Part shown: piece by piece, positions 10,171 through 22,904 of the stretch
Numbering within the stretch: position 1 is the first letter of the stretch
How the letters are laid out: every line of letters starts with the position of its first letter
Assembly: GCA_023630585.1 (NCBI GenBank)
Contig: CM042558.1
Coordinates: 6,429,300-6,493,299, forward strand
Length of the DNA stretch: 64,000 nt
Source: Cranoglanis bouderius
Taxonomy: Eukaryota; Chordata; Actinopteri; Siluriformes; Cranoglanididae
Direction of reading: 5' to 3'
The notes under the pieces: generated by a model
Told to the model about the DNA's origin: nothing
What the model saw: the letters and a program-made list of their open reading frames with translations, nothing else
The model's database searches: none
Program-made: the position numbers and the translations under genes

Positions 10171-12654
10171 CCTGCTAACAGCACTATAACAAAAGAGAAA
10201 GCTTGATAAATGGAGACTCCAGACCTTCTGTAAACTAACACTAGTCTCACTGTGCTGGGGGATAAAAGCTGCTAATGCTGTCGCTTACACTCTGGAGACC
10301 CTCAGCACAAACATCACAGTTTACACTTTTTCTTTTTTGAATATTGAGCACTACTCTGTGGGTATGGTACAAAAAATAGCGAGATCATTTCAATATTAAG
10401 TATTAAAAAATATATTTAAAAAAATAATAACTAAGCGGGTCTGTAATACAGTAAGGGAACTCCCATCTCTGATGTAATCCCAAGAATGGATTGATTGTCA
10501 GTTGGGATTTGATCAATGGCCTAAACACTTGGAGGGAATAAGTGTGGTAACCTTAGCTTAAGGGTGCATTTAGTCACCGTCAGTTCAGTCTTTTTAGCTG
10601 ACAAGAGTAAAGAGTAAAGATGGATGTGTGCTCACTTGTTAAACGTTAAGCCTTCGGCATTGCTTAACTCCTGAACTCCTCGTCCTCTGTTTATTCTTGA
10701 AATGCACTTGATTCTTTCAGGCGATATAAACAAACAGAGCAGTATTGATGTGAAGAATACTTGAAATACACAGCAATGCACTGTGAGATGTCCTCAGACA
10801 CAAACACTGACTGGCTCAGCAGAATAAAACACAGCCTGTTCTGTTGAACAATTTTACAAGTGCATGTAAGAGTAAGTGACCATGAATGAGAAATCTAGGC
10901 CATTTATTGTGCTGTCCAATATTACTGAACAGGAGTGTATGGTTTAAAGCACGTCCACTGTTTCACTCACCTAGGGCACTCATTCGAGGGCCTGCCGTTG
11001 TCATGGAGATCACAGTTGCTATGTGATTTCCAGGAGAGGGAGGACACTGAGATCTTTTAAAGCCTTGCCAAATTTCCCAGCTTTGATTTTGACCTTTCAT
11101 TTTTTGGTACACTATGTGGCAGAGTCAATAAATTTTTTACAGAGTGAAGTGTGACGTACATGACAGGTGTTTCGTACATAATTTAGTGAAACATTATGTA
11201 CTGGGTAACACTGGGGGGCAGCAGGAGTAGACCAAAGGTGAAAAACAAAAAGAGATATCCTTAAACCTAAACACTTCCCATTCAACACCAAGTGCTTGGA
11301 CACCTAATTATGAAAAGTAAAAAACAAAACAAAAAAAGAACAGTTTGGTACAAACAGGTTCACATATACCTAGTTTAAAGAGAGCAAAGCTTTTACAAAG
11401 CACCATCCAATTCAACTTTACTGCAAACAAATGCCAAACAAAATAAAACCTGCAGTGTTGAAGTTTGCGTTAATATACACTAAATTTTAATACAATGCCA
11501 TTATACTGTATGTATCTGTATCTGTATAGTGCTTCAAATGTCGGTGTCTACATTTGCAGTGGATTTAAACCCAAAGCGGGCATGACCTAAACCTGGACGG
11601 TGTTTTTTGTGCTTGTAACCTTGGCATGTTAGTGAGACAGTAACATATTTTTTTTTCATTCATTCATTCATATTCAGTAACCTTTTTATCATGGACAGCT
11701 AACCCTACCACTGTGGCTCTGGAATAATTTCAAAGCACCTAGAGGTAGAAATGGCAACACTGTTTTTATGGTCTCTGAATTTTGGCTCTGTCAGTTCCTC
11801 AACCTCAGCTACATCACTCGAGTTCATAATTGGTCTCATTTAGAGATTTTTATAATCCTGTTTGTGCAGTTATCATTTTTGTTTGGGTTCTATTTCCCAA
11901 AATAGGAACAAACTAGTAACTCAGTTTAAACCAGTGACCCTGACCAGGCAGCTACTAAGGATGAATGAATGAACACTGTACATTCTTTTTAATGAATGTA
12001 GTCTTTCTTTGTCCCGCAAGCTTCATATCTGACTGTTTGTTTGCACCTGCATGAAAGTAAAAAGCTCCCACTTGTGTGCTGTTTTTGTTGCATCCTGTGG
12101 GATCCGAGTCCTGACACACACCTCTAGTCTCAACCAGACACTATACGAACCATTCTGGCAGGCTTTCTTTTAATACGTTTTCATAAGTATTTTTAAAAAA
12201 AATTTTTTTTTTTTTTAACACAAAATAACGATTTCACCTTAAAATTAAATTGTTTCCCCAAACAAGTAGCTTCCATTTAGAGCAGAGGAAAAGCAGTAAG
12301 TGGCTTATTTGGGAACTTTAAGAAAAGCCTCCTGGGTGAAGATCCTCATGAAGCTGTATGGGAAGCTCAGAATCAGACTCAGACTCATACATGTATTAGG
12401 AATTGTTTTTGGTGTTTGGTCAGAACACGATACATTCAACACACATACAGTATTTCGGACAAGACAACATAATTACCACCGTAAGTGGAAATGGTAGACT
12501 CAGTTGCAATTTATATTACAGTGGAGGTATAATAGCAGTTGGATGCTGTTCAGAGTGCATTTAAACAGAGTGGTACATCTGTGATATATAATAACCAATA
12601 GCAATTATATATAGCAATGAAAATATTAGTATAGTAGTAACACTAACAAAAAAA
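10171..12654. other. Unassigned DNA with small repeat fragments
   Basis: No gene is supportable. Fragments of the GAATGA-tailed SINE-like repeat lie near 11658-11700 (- strand) and 11935-11975 (+ strand). A diverged repeat copy with CTGTAT runs lies at about 11495-11600 and matches another at about 14300-14400. Confidence 0.4.
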
Positions 12655-13311
12655 ACATTGCTAACCCAGAAGAACGTTAAGGCTCGTCTGAATTTTGCCT
12701 AAACACCCCTGAATGATCCTCAAACCTTGTTCTGTGGATTGATGAGTCAAAAGTGAACTGTTTGGAAGACAGGAGTCCCGTTACATCTCGCATAAACCAA
12801 ACACATAATTCCACTAAAAGAACATCATACCTATGCATGGTGGTGGAAGTGTGATGATGTGGGGATGCTTTGCTGCTTCAGGGCCTGGGCAACTTGCAAT
12901 AATTAATGGAAACATGAATTCTGCTCTCTACCAGAAAATCCTTAAGTAGAATGTCCAGTCTTCATTCCGTAAGTTGAAACTCAAGCTCAACTGGATTATG
13001 CAGCAAGACAATGATCCAAAGCATAGGAGTAAATCCTAGTCCAAGAAGTAAGTGAAAGACTGCTCTCCAGTTATCGGAAGCGTTTGGTTGCAGTTGTTGC
13101 TGCCAAGGGTGGCACAACCAGATTTCAAGTTTAAGGCAGCAATTATTTTTTCACATAGGTGATAGGTGTTGGATAACTTTTTTTGCTTCAGTAAAACTCA
13201 GGATGCCTTTGTTTTATGTTGTATTTCGTTTGAAGATATAAAACTATTTAGTATGACATATACACAAAAACAGAAGAAATCAGACCAATCAAATACTTTT
13301 TCACAGCACTG
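12655..13311 (+). mobile_element. 5'-truncated Tc1-like element, same family as 27.9 kb
   Basis: The right terminus (caaatactttttcacagcactg, ending at 13311 before TA) is the one seen on the element at 27879-29310, here on the opposite strand. The body translates in fragments to recognisable transposase words around 'HGGGSVMMWGC' and 'QQDNDPKH', interrupted by stops and shifts. The left end and the DNA-binding half are absent. Confidence 0.8.
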
Positions 13312-14933
13312 TATATATTGTTTAATAAGTTAATGTTCTGTTCAGATGCATAGTATTCATCATATTTCTGAACAGTCAGGTAAAGTGTGGCTTTGGCTTT
13401 TTCCTCCATGGTAGCAAATAATTGGTTTGTTTAAAATACCATTTTACACTAATAGATTTACACACTATTTTTTCATCAGGGTTATACATGAAATATAAGA
13501 CACGTCATTGCATTGTAGCTCATGGCAGTGAGATCACAACTGTTGTCTGTCCACAAATCCCTTAACAGAGTATGTGCTGCATATGTCTAACATACCAGCC
13601 ATCTGACAATAGTGTACTGTTATTTGATACGCTTTCTGAGTCCCATGTGAGGAAATCACATTGCACAGTTTCCCTGTGGTTCCCATGCTTTTATACTCCC
13701 AAACAAACCACTTTCTACAATCCCTGTAAAATGAGTCCTGTATAATATGTTTGGAATGTGAGCTATGAAAAACTGACTCAGAGACATGCTACAACAAAGC
13801 ACAATATTGTCAAAATTCATTACTTATGGTAATACTAATATACAAGATTATTCTTAGATTTTGTCCAAATTTATATAAGAGCAGCTAATTGACAACAAGA
13901 ACTATGTCAGGAGGTTTTAAAAATTTTGAATTTATGATCGGAGCTTTAAGAATTTATTCAAATGCTTGCACAGGTTTAGTTCATGACTACAATGGTATAC
14001 TAACCCCAGTTTAACAAAACTGTATTGCATTTAGGTGTACCGACTGAATTTATGATTAAATAGATAACAGAGATGAATGGATTGAAGATTTCATTCAATC
14101 TAATGTACAAATGTACAAACGTACAATGTACCAATATGAGATAAGCAACTAGTGTAAAGATCAAATAGAAAGAGAAAATAATTGTGTAGAACCGTTCCTT
14201 GTGTATTCATTAATCTGCTGGTACTTATTTGCACTTTATACATTTGTTGTGTCTTTGCTTTGCATTTTAGCAGTAGAGCTAATTGTACTGACTAGGAGTC
14301 TAATGCAATGCCACTGTCTGTATCTGTATCTGTATCTGTAGCTGTGTCGTGCTCAAAATATCTGTATTCAGATTTGAATCAGAACTGGGCATAGTCTAGA
14401 CTAGTGGTAAACCAATATATCGTTAAAGGCCGAAATACAGTACTTTGCATAAGTTTTAGGTACATGCAAAGAAATGCTGTTGAGCAAAGAAGCCTTCCTG
14501 CGACTGGTTCTTCCTCAGGCACGTGCGTCGTCTTCAGTAACTTTTAAACAAGACACTGTTTTCCTGTGGACTCAAAAGCCTGTGTAGCGAATGAAAGCTG
14601 GGTCTGGGTAAGCTGGATGAGACTTGAACATTGTTTGCGATATAATGCGAGATGGCAAGTTTGAATTCCTAGATTTTAAATCCATGTATTACATCCATGC
14701 ATTCCAGAAAGGACACAAACGGTCTCTGGACATACTCTCAGAATCTGCTACAAAGCTGGGATGCAGTGCTGTTGCGAGTCAACATGGGCTACTTTAAGCA
14801 ACATTTCATTATAATGCCCGTATGCTCTTCTGTCAAGATTTACTTTTAAAAAACACAAATGAAAGTAAATGAAAGTTAATATTTTTTAAATTAATTAAAT
14901 TATTATTTGGGGGGGGGGACCCAAGCAGAGATA
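13312..14933. other. Unassigned DNA with a Tc1 terminus remnant
   Basis: No gene is supportable. A word like the left end of another Tc1-type family (tacagtactttgcataagtt) is at about 14436-14510, without a matching right end. CTGTAT-rich repeat sequence lies at 14300-14400. Confidence 0.4.
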
Positions 14934-14935
14934 TA

Positions 14936-16040
14936 CAGGTGCATCTCAAAAAATTAGAATATTGTGGAAAAGTTCATTTTTTCCCATAATTTAGTTCAAA
15001 AAGTGGAACTTTCATATATTCTAGATTCATTACACATAAAGTGAAATATTTCAAGCCTTTTTTTGTTTTAATCTTGATGATTACGGCTTACAGCTCATGG
15101 AAATTAGATACTGTAAAAATCTAAACAATATTAGAATAAAGAATTTATAATACAGCAAAGTGGACCTGAGAAGAGCTCTAATCAGCTAATTAACTCAAAA
15201 CACCTTTTTACTCGAAACACCGTTGCTCAGTGGTCCAAAGTCCTCTTTTCAGATGAAAGTAAATTTTGCATTTCATTTGGAAATCAAGGTCCCAGAGCCT
15301 GGAGGAAGAGTGGAGAGGCACAGAATCCAAGTTGCTTGAAGTCCAGTGTGAAGTTTCCACAGTCAGTGATGATTTGGGGTGCCGTGTCATCTGCTGGTGT
15401 TGGTCCACTGTGTTTTCTCAAGTCGAGAGTCGATACAGCGTCTACCAGGAGATTTTAGAGCACTTCATGCTTCCATCTGCTGATGAGTTTTATGGAGATG
15501 CTGATTTCCTTTTCCAGCAGGACTTGGCACCTGCCCACAGTGCCAAAACTACTAGTAACTGGTTTGCTGACCATGGTATTACTGTGCTTGATTGGCCAGC
15601 CAACTCTCCTGACCTGAATTTTGTCAAGAGGAAGATGAGAGACACCAGACCCAACGATACAGACGAGCTGAAGGCCGCTATCAAAGCAACCTGGGCTTCT
15701 ATAACACCTCAGCAGTGCCACAGGCTGATTGCCTCTATGCCAGGTCGCATTGATGCAGTAATTCGTACAAAAGGAGCCCCGAGCAAGTATTGAGTGCATA
15801 AATTAACATACTTTTCAGAAGGTCGACATTTCTGTATTATAAATTCTTTATTCTAATATTTTGGATTTTGGATTTCCATGAGCTGTAAGCCGTAATCATC
15901 ACCATTAAAACAAAAAAGGCTTGAAATATTTCACTTTATATGTAATGAATCTAGAATATATGAAAGTTCCACTTTTTGAATTAAATTACGGAAATAAATG
16001 AACTTTTCCACGATATTCAAATTTTTTTTAGATGCACCTG
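14936..16040 (+). mobile_element. Tc1/mariner-type element, TA-flanked
   Basis: TA dinucleotides at 14934-14935 and 16041-16042 flank termini CAGGTGCATCT...AGATGCACCTG. The subterminal inverted repeats extend about 190 bases on each side, including the 'ggcttgaaatatttcac' block. The interior holds a degraded + strand transposase. Confidence 0.88.
15208..15793 (+). pseudogene. Tc1/mariner transposase remnant lacking the catalytic Glu
   Basis: The longest intact frame is 15266-15793 and covers the C-terminal catalytic part. The second catalytic Asp is visible in 'FQQDLAPAHSAKTTSNWF', followed by 'VLDWPANSPDLN'. In the family this is followed by a Pro-Ile-Glu-x-Leu-Trp block that supplies the third catalytic residue. 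Here the frame goes directly from SPDLN to FVKRKMRDTR, so that block including the Glu is lost. The C-terminus (IDAVIRTKGAPSKY) matches the usual end of such proteins. The N-terminal half is mostly deleted and shifted; the segment before residue 60 does not read as transposase. It is inactive by inspection. Confidence 0.85.
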
Positions 16041-16051
16041 TACTGCCCTGC

Positions 16052-16380
16052 ACTGCAAAAGAATGATATCTTAGCAAGAAAAATATATTGAATATAGGCA
16101 AATTCAACTCATATTTCTCTTAGAATAAGAGCTTGAAATGAGTAAATAATAGACTTAATTGTCCTATATTTGTTATATAATAATAATCTAATAATAAAAA
16201 AAAAAACATTAGGTAACTTTTCCTTTTCAGATGAATTGTTTCACAGATATTGTCACTTGCTAATGTGCACAATGTGTAGTCTGCATATGCTAGATGGCGA
16301 TGTGACCATAAATGGAAGCTTTTTTGTGAATTTCAGGCCAGTTTTTATAGAAATGTATTAGAAATATGATTTTTTTTTTG
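16052..16380. repeat. Fragment of a dispersed repeat related to 29.5 kb
   Basis: The start 'gcactgcaaaagaatgatatcttagcaag' resembles the left end of the element at 29513. The right end was not identified. The remainder is AT-rich. Confidence 0.4.
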
Positions 16381-17067
16381 GAGCTCAGCAAGGTAGTGTT
16401 TAGGTCAGACTACTGGAGCAAACCGATCATGAATTTCAACTTATATGAAGGACTGTAGCAGACAATCGATCAAAGAGCTGTCACGCTATCGAATATTTTG
16501 TTTAAACAGCTTGACATCATTATATTATCAGTACAAGAGGCCATATTTTTCTGTATTTTCACTGGGCATGATGGCTGCTCTGACAGAAAGAATGATGCTT
16601 TGTCATGGTGATAAGAAAGTAAATGTAATTTAAGCAGCAATTTTGGTGAATAATGATGTTATTACAAATCAGAGGAGGTGGCCATGTCTCAGGGTAGACT
16701 GAGTACAGTGTCAGCAGATCTTGGGAATGATCATTTTAGGCCTTTTTTTGTTCAGAGTGGTCCTTTTTTAAATATGAATTTAACCAGACTTTAAATTAAA
16801 AAAAAAAAAAAAAAAGCATGTGTATGTTCCATAAATGATATCAGCTGGCTGTACTGGTTATTCTTTAGAGCAGTCAGGAAAACTAAAGGTGCCTGTTTTA
16901 TATCTTTGAGTTATAAGATTGAGGTGGATATAAGTGCTAACTGTGTGTTCAGTCACACATACGGTAGCAAAAGGCATTTAAATATGGATGTACGCTACAT
17001 CTGTAGTTCCTTTGTAGTTTGAGGACTTGTGTGGTGGAAATAGCAGATGTTTGAGATGTGAAGCACA
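16381..17067. other. Unassigned non-coding DNA
   Basis: AT-rich sequence with an A homopolymer near 16798-16815; no supportable gene. Confidence 0.4.
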
Positions 17068-17069
17068 TA

Positions 17070-18648
17070 CAGTGGGGGAAAAAAGTATTTGATCCCCTGC
17101 TGATTTTGTACGTTTGTCCACTGACAAAGAAATGATCAGTCTATAATTTTAATGGTAGGTGTATTTTAACAGTGAGAGACAGAATAACAACAAAAAAATC
17201 CAGAAAAACGCATTTCAAAAAAGTTATAAATTGATTTGCATTTTAATGAGGGAAATAAGTATTTGACCCCTTCGACTTAGTACTTGGTGGCAAAACCCTT
17301 GTTGGCAATCACAGAGGTCAGACGTTTCAGGCCACCAGGTTTGCACACATCTCAGGAGGGATTTTGTCCCACTCCTCTTTGCAGATCCTCTCCAAGTCAT
17401 TAAGGTCTCGAGGCTGATGTTTGGCAACTCGAACCTTCAGCTCCCTCCACAGATTTTCTATGAGTTTAAGGTCTGGAGACTGGCTAGGCCACTCCAGGAC
17501 CTTAATGTGCTTCTTCTTGAGCCACTCCTTTGTTGCCTTGGCTGTGTGTTTTGAATCATTGTCATGCTGGAATACCCATGCATGACCCATTTTCAATGCC
17601 CTGGCTGAGGGAAGGAGGTTCTCACCCAAGATTTGACGGTACATGGCCCCGTCCATCGTCCCTTTGATGTGGTGCAGTTGTCCTGTCCCCTTAGCAGAAA
17701 AAAACCCCCAAAGCGTAATGTTTCCACCTCCATGTTTGACGGTGGGGATGGTGTTCTTGGGGTCATAGGCAGCATTCCTCCTCCTCCAAACACGGCGAGT
17801 TGAGTTGATGCCAAAGAGCTCAATTTTGGTCTCATCTGACCACAACACTTTCACCCAGTTCTCCTCTGAATCATTCAGGCAAACTTCAGACAGGCCTGTA
17901 CATGTGCTTTCTTGAGCAGGGGGACCTTGCGGACACTACAGGATTTCAGTCCTTCACGGCGTAGTGTGTTACCAATTGTTTTCTTGGTGACTATTGTCCC
18001 AGCTGCCTTGAGATCATTAACAAGATCCTCCCATGTAGTTCTGGGCTGATTCCTCACCATTCTCATGATCATTGAAACTCCACGAGGTGAGATCTTGCAT
18101 GGAGCCCCAGACCGAGGGAGACTGACAGTTATTTTGTGTTTCTTCCATTTGCGAATAATCGCACCAACTGTTGTCACCTTCTCACCAAGCTGCTTGGCGA
18201 TGGTCTTGTAGCCCATTCCAGCTTTGTGTAGGTCTACAATCTTGTCCCTGACATCCTTGGACAGCTCTTTGGTCTTGGCCATGGTGGAGAGTTTGGAATC
18301 TGATTGATTGATTGCTTCTGTGGACAGGTGTCTTTTATAAAGGTAATAAGCTGAGATTAGGAGCACTCCCTTTAAGAGAGTGCTCCTAATCTAAGCTCAT
18401 TACCTGTGTAAAAGACACCTGGGAGCCAGAAATCTTGCTGATTGATAGGGGATCAAATACTTATTTCCCTCATTAAAATGCAAATCAATTTATAACTTTT
18501 TTGAAATGCGTTTTTCTGGATGTTTTTGTTGTTATTCTGTCTCTCACTGTTGAAATACACCTACCATTAAAATTATAGACTGATCATTTCTTTGTCAGTG
18601 GGCAAACGTACAAAATCAGCAGGGGATCAAATACTTTTTCCCCCACTG
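17070..18648 (-). mobile_element. Nearly full-length Tc1 element
   Basis: The element is 1579 bases, flanked by TA (17068-17069 and 18649-18650), with termini CAGTGGGGGAAAAAAGTATT and its inverse. The subterminal inverted repeats run about 200 bases (the reverse of 18440-18648 matches 17070-17270). A hairpin near 18350-18390 (ctgagattaggagcactc / gagtgctcctaatctaag) is part of the family's 5' region. The length and the whole transposase footprint make this the best preserved element in the window. Confidence 0.93.
17277..18282 (-). pseudogene. Tc1 transposase with two frame breaks, DD34E residues retained
   Basis: The start is the Met of 'MAKTKELSKDVRDKIVDLHK' at 18282. A paired-like helix-turn-helix region follows ('GYKTIAKQLGEKVTTVGAII'), then a second one ('ISPRGVSMIMRMVRNQP'). 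The frame stops after 'ACLKFA' near 17875. Reading resumes in another frame at 'KVLWSDETKIELFG' (first Asp), continues through 'WVFQHDNDSKHTAK' (second Asp) and 'SPDLKLIENLWRELK' (Glu), and stops again after 'CANLVA' near 17327. The C-terminal 'VIANKGFATKY' is in a third frame and ends at 17277. Both breaks look like small deletions. The catalytic triad is intact, but the protein cannot be made as one chain. Confidence 0.9.
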
Positions 18649-18722
18649 TAGGTCATTTAAATTAGTACAATTCATCAAGAACTTGTTTTGAAAAGCAGTC
18701 ACACAATTAGATCTAGTATTAT

Positions 18723-19722
18723 TAGTGGTGGAAAGAGTGCAAAACACACTGCCTTGAGTACTGCTACTGTAGTAATAATTGACTTAAGTAAAAGTAGTGA
18801 CCACAAAAAGTACTCAAGTAAAAGTAAACAGGTTGTCTGGTGAAAAACTACTTGAGTAATTAGTTTACAAATGACACTTTTACATGTCTACAACTGACAC
18901 AACTACTCTATATTCTGCGGACTAAGTTTTTGAACAATTATGCTAACTAACCAAGTGGGCTAAGCTCAATGGAGGTGAACACCACCTCCAATATCAACAG
19001 TTTTTTATATATAAAAAATGTAACATTAGCTGGCTAGCGAATGTAGCCAAAATGCAGTTGGTGTTTCAGTAGCTTGCTAGGTTTGTTTGCTAGTTAGCTA
19101 GCTCATTTTCATTTCTACGTGTTTCTAGCTAAATAGTTAGCTATCTAGCATCGGTGCTACTCACACATTATCCTGAGAATTACCTAAAGGCTAAGTGAAA
19201 TCTTAAGTTGAAGATAGAGATTTCATATTGTAAAATATCAAAAGGTCTGGTTAGCTAGTTTATCTCACTCTGCTAGCTAATGACTTACCTGTACATGTTT
19301 CTGCAGGTTGGATGTTTAGCTGTGAATTGCATTTAAGACTGATGATAAACTGGGCCAAGGATGTTCATCTGTCTCCACTGTCTCAGACGTTGCTGCTGCT
19401 AAAGAAAGAATTTGGAGCCTGAAGTGTAGATTTAGTCAGAAAACTGTTTTATTTTGATTAGGTCTTGAAATTGAGGTGTTTAAAATGTGCACATACTGTG
19501 TTTTACATGGCTTATAGGCTTAAAGTGTTAAATGCATTACTCTGCATCTACTCTGTAATGGTGATCCAAAATAAATGCAACAAAGTTTAATATTATATTT
19601 CTTCAAAAATGCAAGCAATAGTGAAAAGTACTATGATTTAATCATATGCAAGAAAGTACAATGAACCATATACTCAAGTACTGTAAGGAGAGTACATAGT
19701 AGTTTGTTGCTTTCCACCACTA
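18723..19722. mobile_element. hAT-like non-autonomous element of about 1 kb
   Basis: The ends are inverted: TAGTGGTGGAAAGAGT at the left and GCTTTCCACCACTA at the right. Inner repeats of 'acttaagtaaaagta' and 'actcaagta' type are typical of a common fish hAT family. No transposase frame remains, and I could not define a clean target duplication. Confidence 0.6.
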
Positions 19723-20207
19723 TTATACCTGTATATGTTTTGAGTGGATTAGACAGAAAGAGGAAACAAAAAGAACGGAAGAGAGATGGGAGAGACCTTT
19801 GTCTCTGCACACAAGAGGAACAACACTCCAGAGACTTGCACATTTTCCACTCAGCTGAACGCCTCTTTTAGGCGTAGACTCTTAGTAGACTCTTTTTCAC
19901 TGTTCCACAAATAATGCACCGGACTCACAGGTCTCTGAAACAAGCATCAAGAAACAATTTGGTGGTAGAACGAATAACTGATGCCTTGGTAAAGTTGTTT
20001 ATGCATTTTTGGGCATTTTAAGTATCTTAGAGCACAGTGAGAGGTGAGGAACATCAAATGTAGTTGATGAGCAGGTTCATATTTACTATATATTATGGTT
20101 TATATGGATAGATTTATAGACAAATTGTTACACCATATAAATCATGTATTATATGTAACATAGTATACTGCAATGCAATGATATACAACGTTTTACTTTA
20201 ATTATAT
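19723..20207. other. Unassigned non-coding DNA
   Basis: No supportable gene or repeat boundary. Confidence 0.4.
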
Positions 20208-20722
20208 ACATCATATGACCATCACACCCATATGTGGTTCTTCCCTAAACTGTTGCCACAAAGCTGGAAGCACACAATTGTATCGGATGCCTTTGTATGT
20301 AGCATTACAATTTCCGTTGTAATCCTGGAACTAAGAGGCCCAAACCTGTTCCAGCATGACAACGCCCCTGCACACAAAGTGAGCTCCATGAAGAAATGAT
20401 TTGCCAAGGTTGGAGTAGAAGAACTTGGGTGTCCTGCACAGAGCCCTGACCTCAACCCCACTGAACACCTTTGGGATGGACTGGAACAAGGACTGCACCC
20501 CAAGTCTCCTCACCCAACATCAGTGTATGACCTCACTAACGCTCTTGTGACTGAATGAGCACAAATCCACACAGCCACTCTCCAAAATATAGAGGAAAGC
20601 CTTCTCAGAACAGTGGAGATTATTATAACAGCAAAGGGGGACTAAATCTGGAATGAAATGTTCAAAAAAACACATATGGGTGTGATTGGTCATGTGTCTG
20701 CAAACTTTTGGCCAGATAGTAT
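20208..20722 (+). mobile_element. Tc1-like deletion derivative with transposase 3' fragment
   Basis: The right terminus 'acttttggccagatagta' matches the ACTATATGGCCAAAAGT family; the left end is worn. The + strand from about 20350 to 20560 translates, with interruptions, to the C-terminal part of a Tc1-like transposase ('QHDNAPAHKVSSMKK' followed by 'CPAQSPDLNPTEHLWDGL'), keeping the second Asp and the Glu. The N-terminal two-thirds of the gene is missing. Confidence 0.8.
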
Positions 20723-21156
20723 AGATTGGCCTGATACAGCCATACTCCTGAATAATAAATGTAAGGCCGTAGTCTAATTAAAAAAATAAATAAAAAAATA
20801 AAAAATTATAATGCCATTCATGCAGTTATTTTTATTTTTTTTGCTCTTACATGCCTGTAATATTTCTATTTGCACCCCAGTCCTGATGCCCACCTCCTTT
20901 TTGGCAAGCTTTCTAAACAAACAAACAAACCAACAAACAAACAAAAAAACAATAGTGCATTGTATTTGTATTTGTTTTGTTTTTTTAGTATGAATTATCT
21001 GTTCATTCTGAATAATGTCTTCTTTTTGGTTACATCCCTATTTTATTCATACTTGACTAGTTAAAGTTAAATGTCTGATATCTAAAATGGCTTTAGGTTT
21101 TTGAAGACCCATTGTTACTAACATCCTAAATAATATTATTTATAATGTTTTATCAT
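20723..21156. other. Unassigned non-coding DNA
   Basis: AT-rich, with an (AAAC)n run near 20917-20945; no supportable gene. Confidence 0.4.
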
Positions 21157-21446
21157 GGGGCACAGTGGCTTAGTGGTTAGCCTGTTCACCTCGCACCTCC
21201 GTCCTGTGTGCGCAGAGTTTGTATATTCTCCCCGTGCTTTTGGGGTTTCCTCCGGGTATTCCCCCCAGTCCAAAGATATGCACTGTAGGCTGATTGGCGT
21301 CAAATTGTACGTAGTGTATGATTGTGTCCCGCAACAAGTTGGCACTACGTTCAGGGTGTCCCCCACCTTGTGCCCGAGTCCCCCTGGGATAAGCTCCAGG
21401 CTCCCCGTGACCCTGTGTAGGATAAGAGGTACAGAGGATGGATAGA
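21157..21446 (+). repeat. SINE-like dispersed repeat
   Basis: It begins with 'cagtggcttagtggttag' (box-A-like) and contains the 'gtttcctccgggta' and 'caggctccccgtgaccctg' blocks, with a GGATGGATAGA tail. The reverse-orientation copy at 32908-33128 shares the same blocks. The tRNA origin is inferred from the head. Confidence 0.7.
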
Positions 21447-22554
21447 TAATGTTTTACCATGTACTGTACATTTCCAACTCTGAATCAATCCATCTTAATT
21501 CCACAAAACAAATTTACCTTTTTGATATCAGTTTAGTTCCCAAGAGTGTTTTCTAATGCAGTCCATAATTCTACCTTAATTTTAGGTTTTTAATGTGACC
21601 ATGATTCAAACAGAGCTCCTCTGGCCTTCTTTTTGTTTTAACTGAAGCCAAAGCAAACAGAGACTGCCTATGGTGTGGCTTCCTTGGCAACCTGACCACA
21701 TGCAGTTTTCACAGTAATGGGAAAAGAAGGTTTCTAAAATTGTACTCAGCAAGTCAGTGGAAACACTGATGTGCTCAGGGTGGGAACACAACCAAGAGGG
21801 GCACGATATTCTCATCTCAGGTCATGTTTTAAAAGCTTCTATGCATCATGCTATGCTGACATGTCAAAATGATACATGTATGTTTATTTAAAGAGGTGTG
21901 TGATGTCATATTGGAGGCCATTCGCTCTTTCATCTGTTGTAATATTGTTGTTAGTTCTGTTTCAGGTGCTTGTTGTTCCCTATTGTTGAGTACTATTTTA
22001 AAACTGAATGGAACTGAACTAGCCAGGAGTTCAGCTACAGTGTTGCCTCAGAAACATTTGGCAGCTGGGAACTGACTACTACTGAGTGAGGCACCAGTTA
22101 ATAAGCACAGCCTGAACACAAAGACAGGAGTAAACAAAAAGAAGAGAACCCAAATCTTGACATTGAGGAACTCCTATCCCAGCTGTGCCTGTCCACCCTT
22201 TTTGCTATCCACACTTCAGAATAAGTGGCTCTCTTTCATTAAATTAATGCATTCCTGAGAATCACAGCTTTGTTGCCTAGAGGACCCATCTGATTTGCTT
22301 GGTTTCTCTGTCTGGTGGCAGTTGGAAGGTCTCCTAGTCTTGCATTCCCAGCCAGACTATCAGGGAATAAAACAGAAAGAACATGTTTCCTTCAGTGATT
22401 ATGCAGAGGGAGACATAGCAGACACTATTCATAGAGGACAGGAGTCTATTAAAGACAGACAGTGGTTCAAAAATAAGATATGGATCGATGATCATGCAGA
22501 TTGAATCATTTCCACTGAAAGAGAACCCTTTGGATGAAGGATGCCTTTTATTTT
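21447..22554. other. Unassigned non-coding DNA
   Basis: No supportable gene. Short open frames here lack recognisable homology. Confidence 0.4.
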
Positions 22555-22904
22555 TATATAGTAAAATTATCTGTAAATGTACAGAATTTATTTTTCAGCA
22601 AAATAATCTGTTACTATTTTACAGGATTGCATTGTAAACAATCAGGCAATTAGAGCATTGGTTTACAGTAAAATACCAGAAAGGGCAGCTTATAGTGGGA
22701 TATGTAAAGTTTTAGGCAGTAGTGTGAAGTGTAATCATTTTCGTAGTGTCAGCATCTGAAAAATAGTGGATAATGGATAGAATAGGAGCTGACTATTTTA
22801 GTTTGAATTTATATACTAATATGTTTAGTAAAGCCTTGAAATTTATCTTTTAATGTGAATTAATTCAATGGAAGAAGAAAGGCTGAAGAACTGGTTGAAG
22901 AAAG

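Noticed and set aside
15455..15799. 114-codon - strand frame inside the 14.9-16.0 kb element
   Set aside because: It is antisense to the recognisable + strand transposase remnant.
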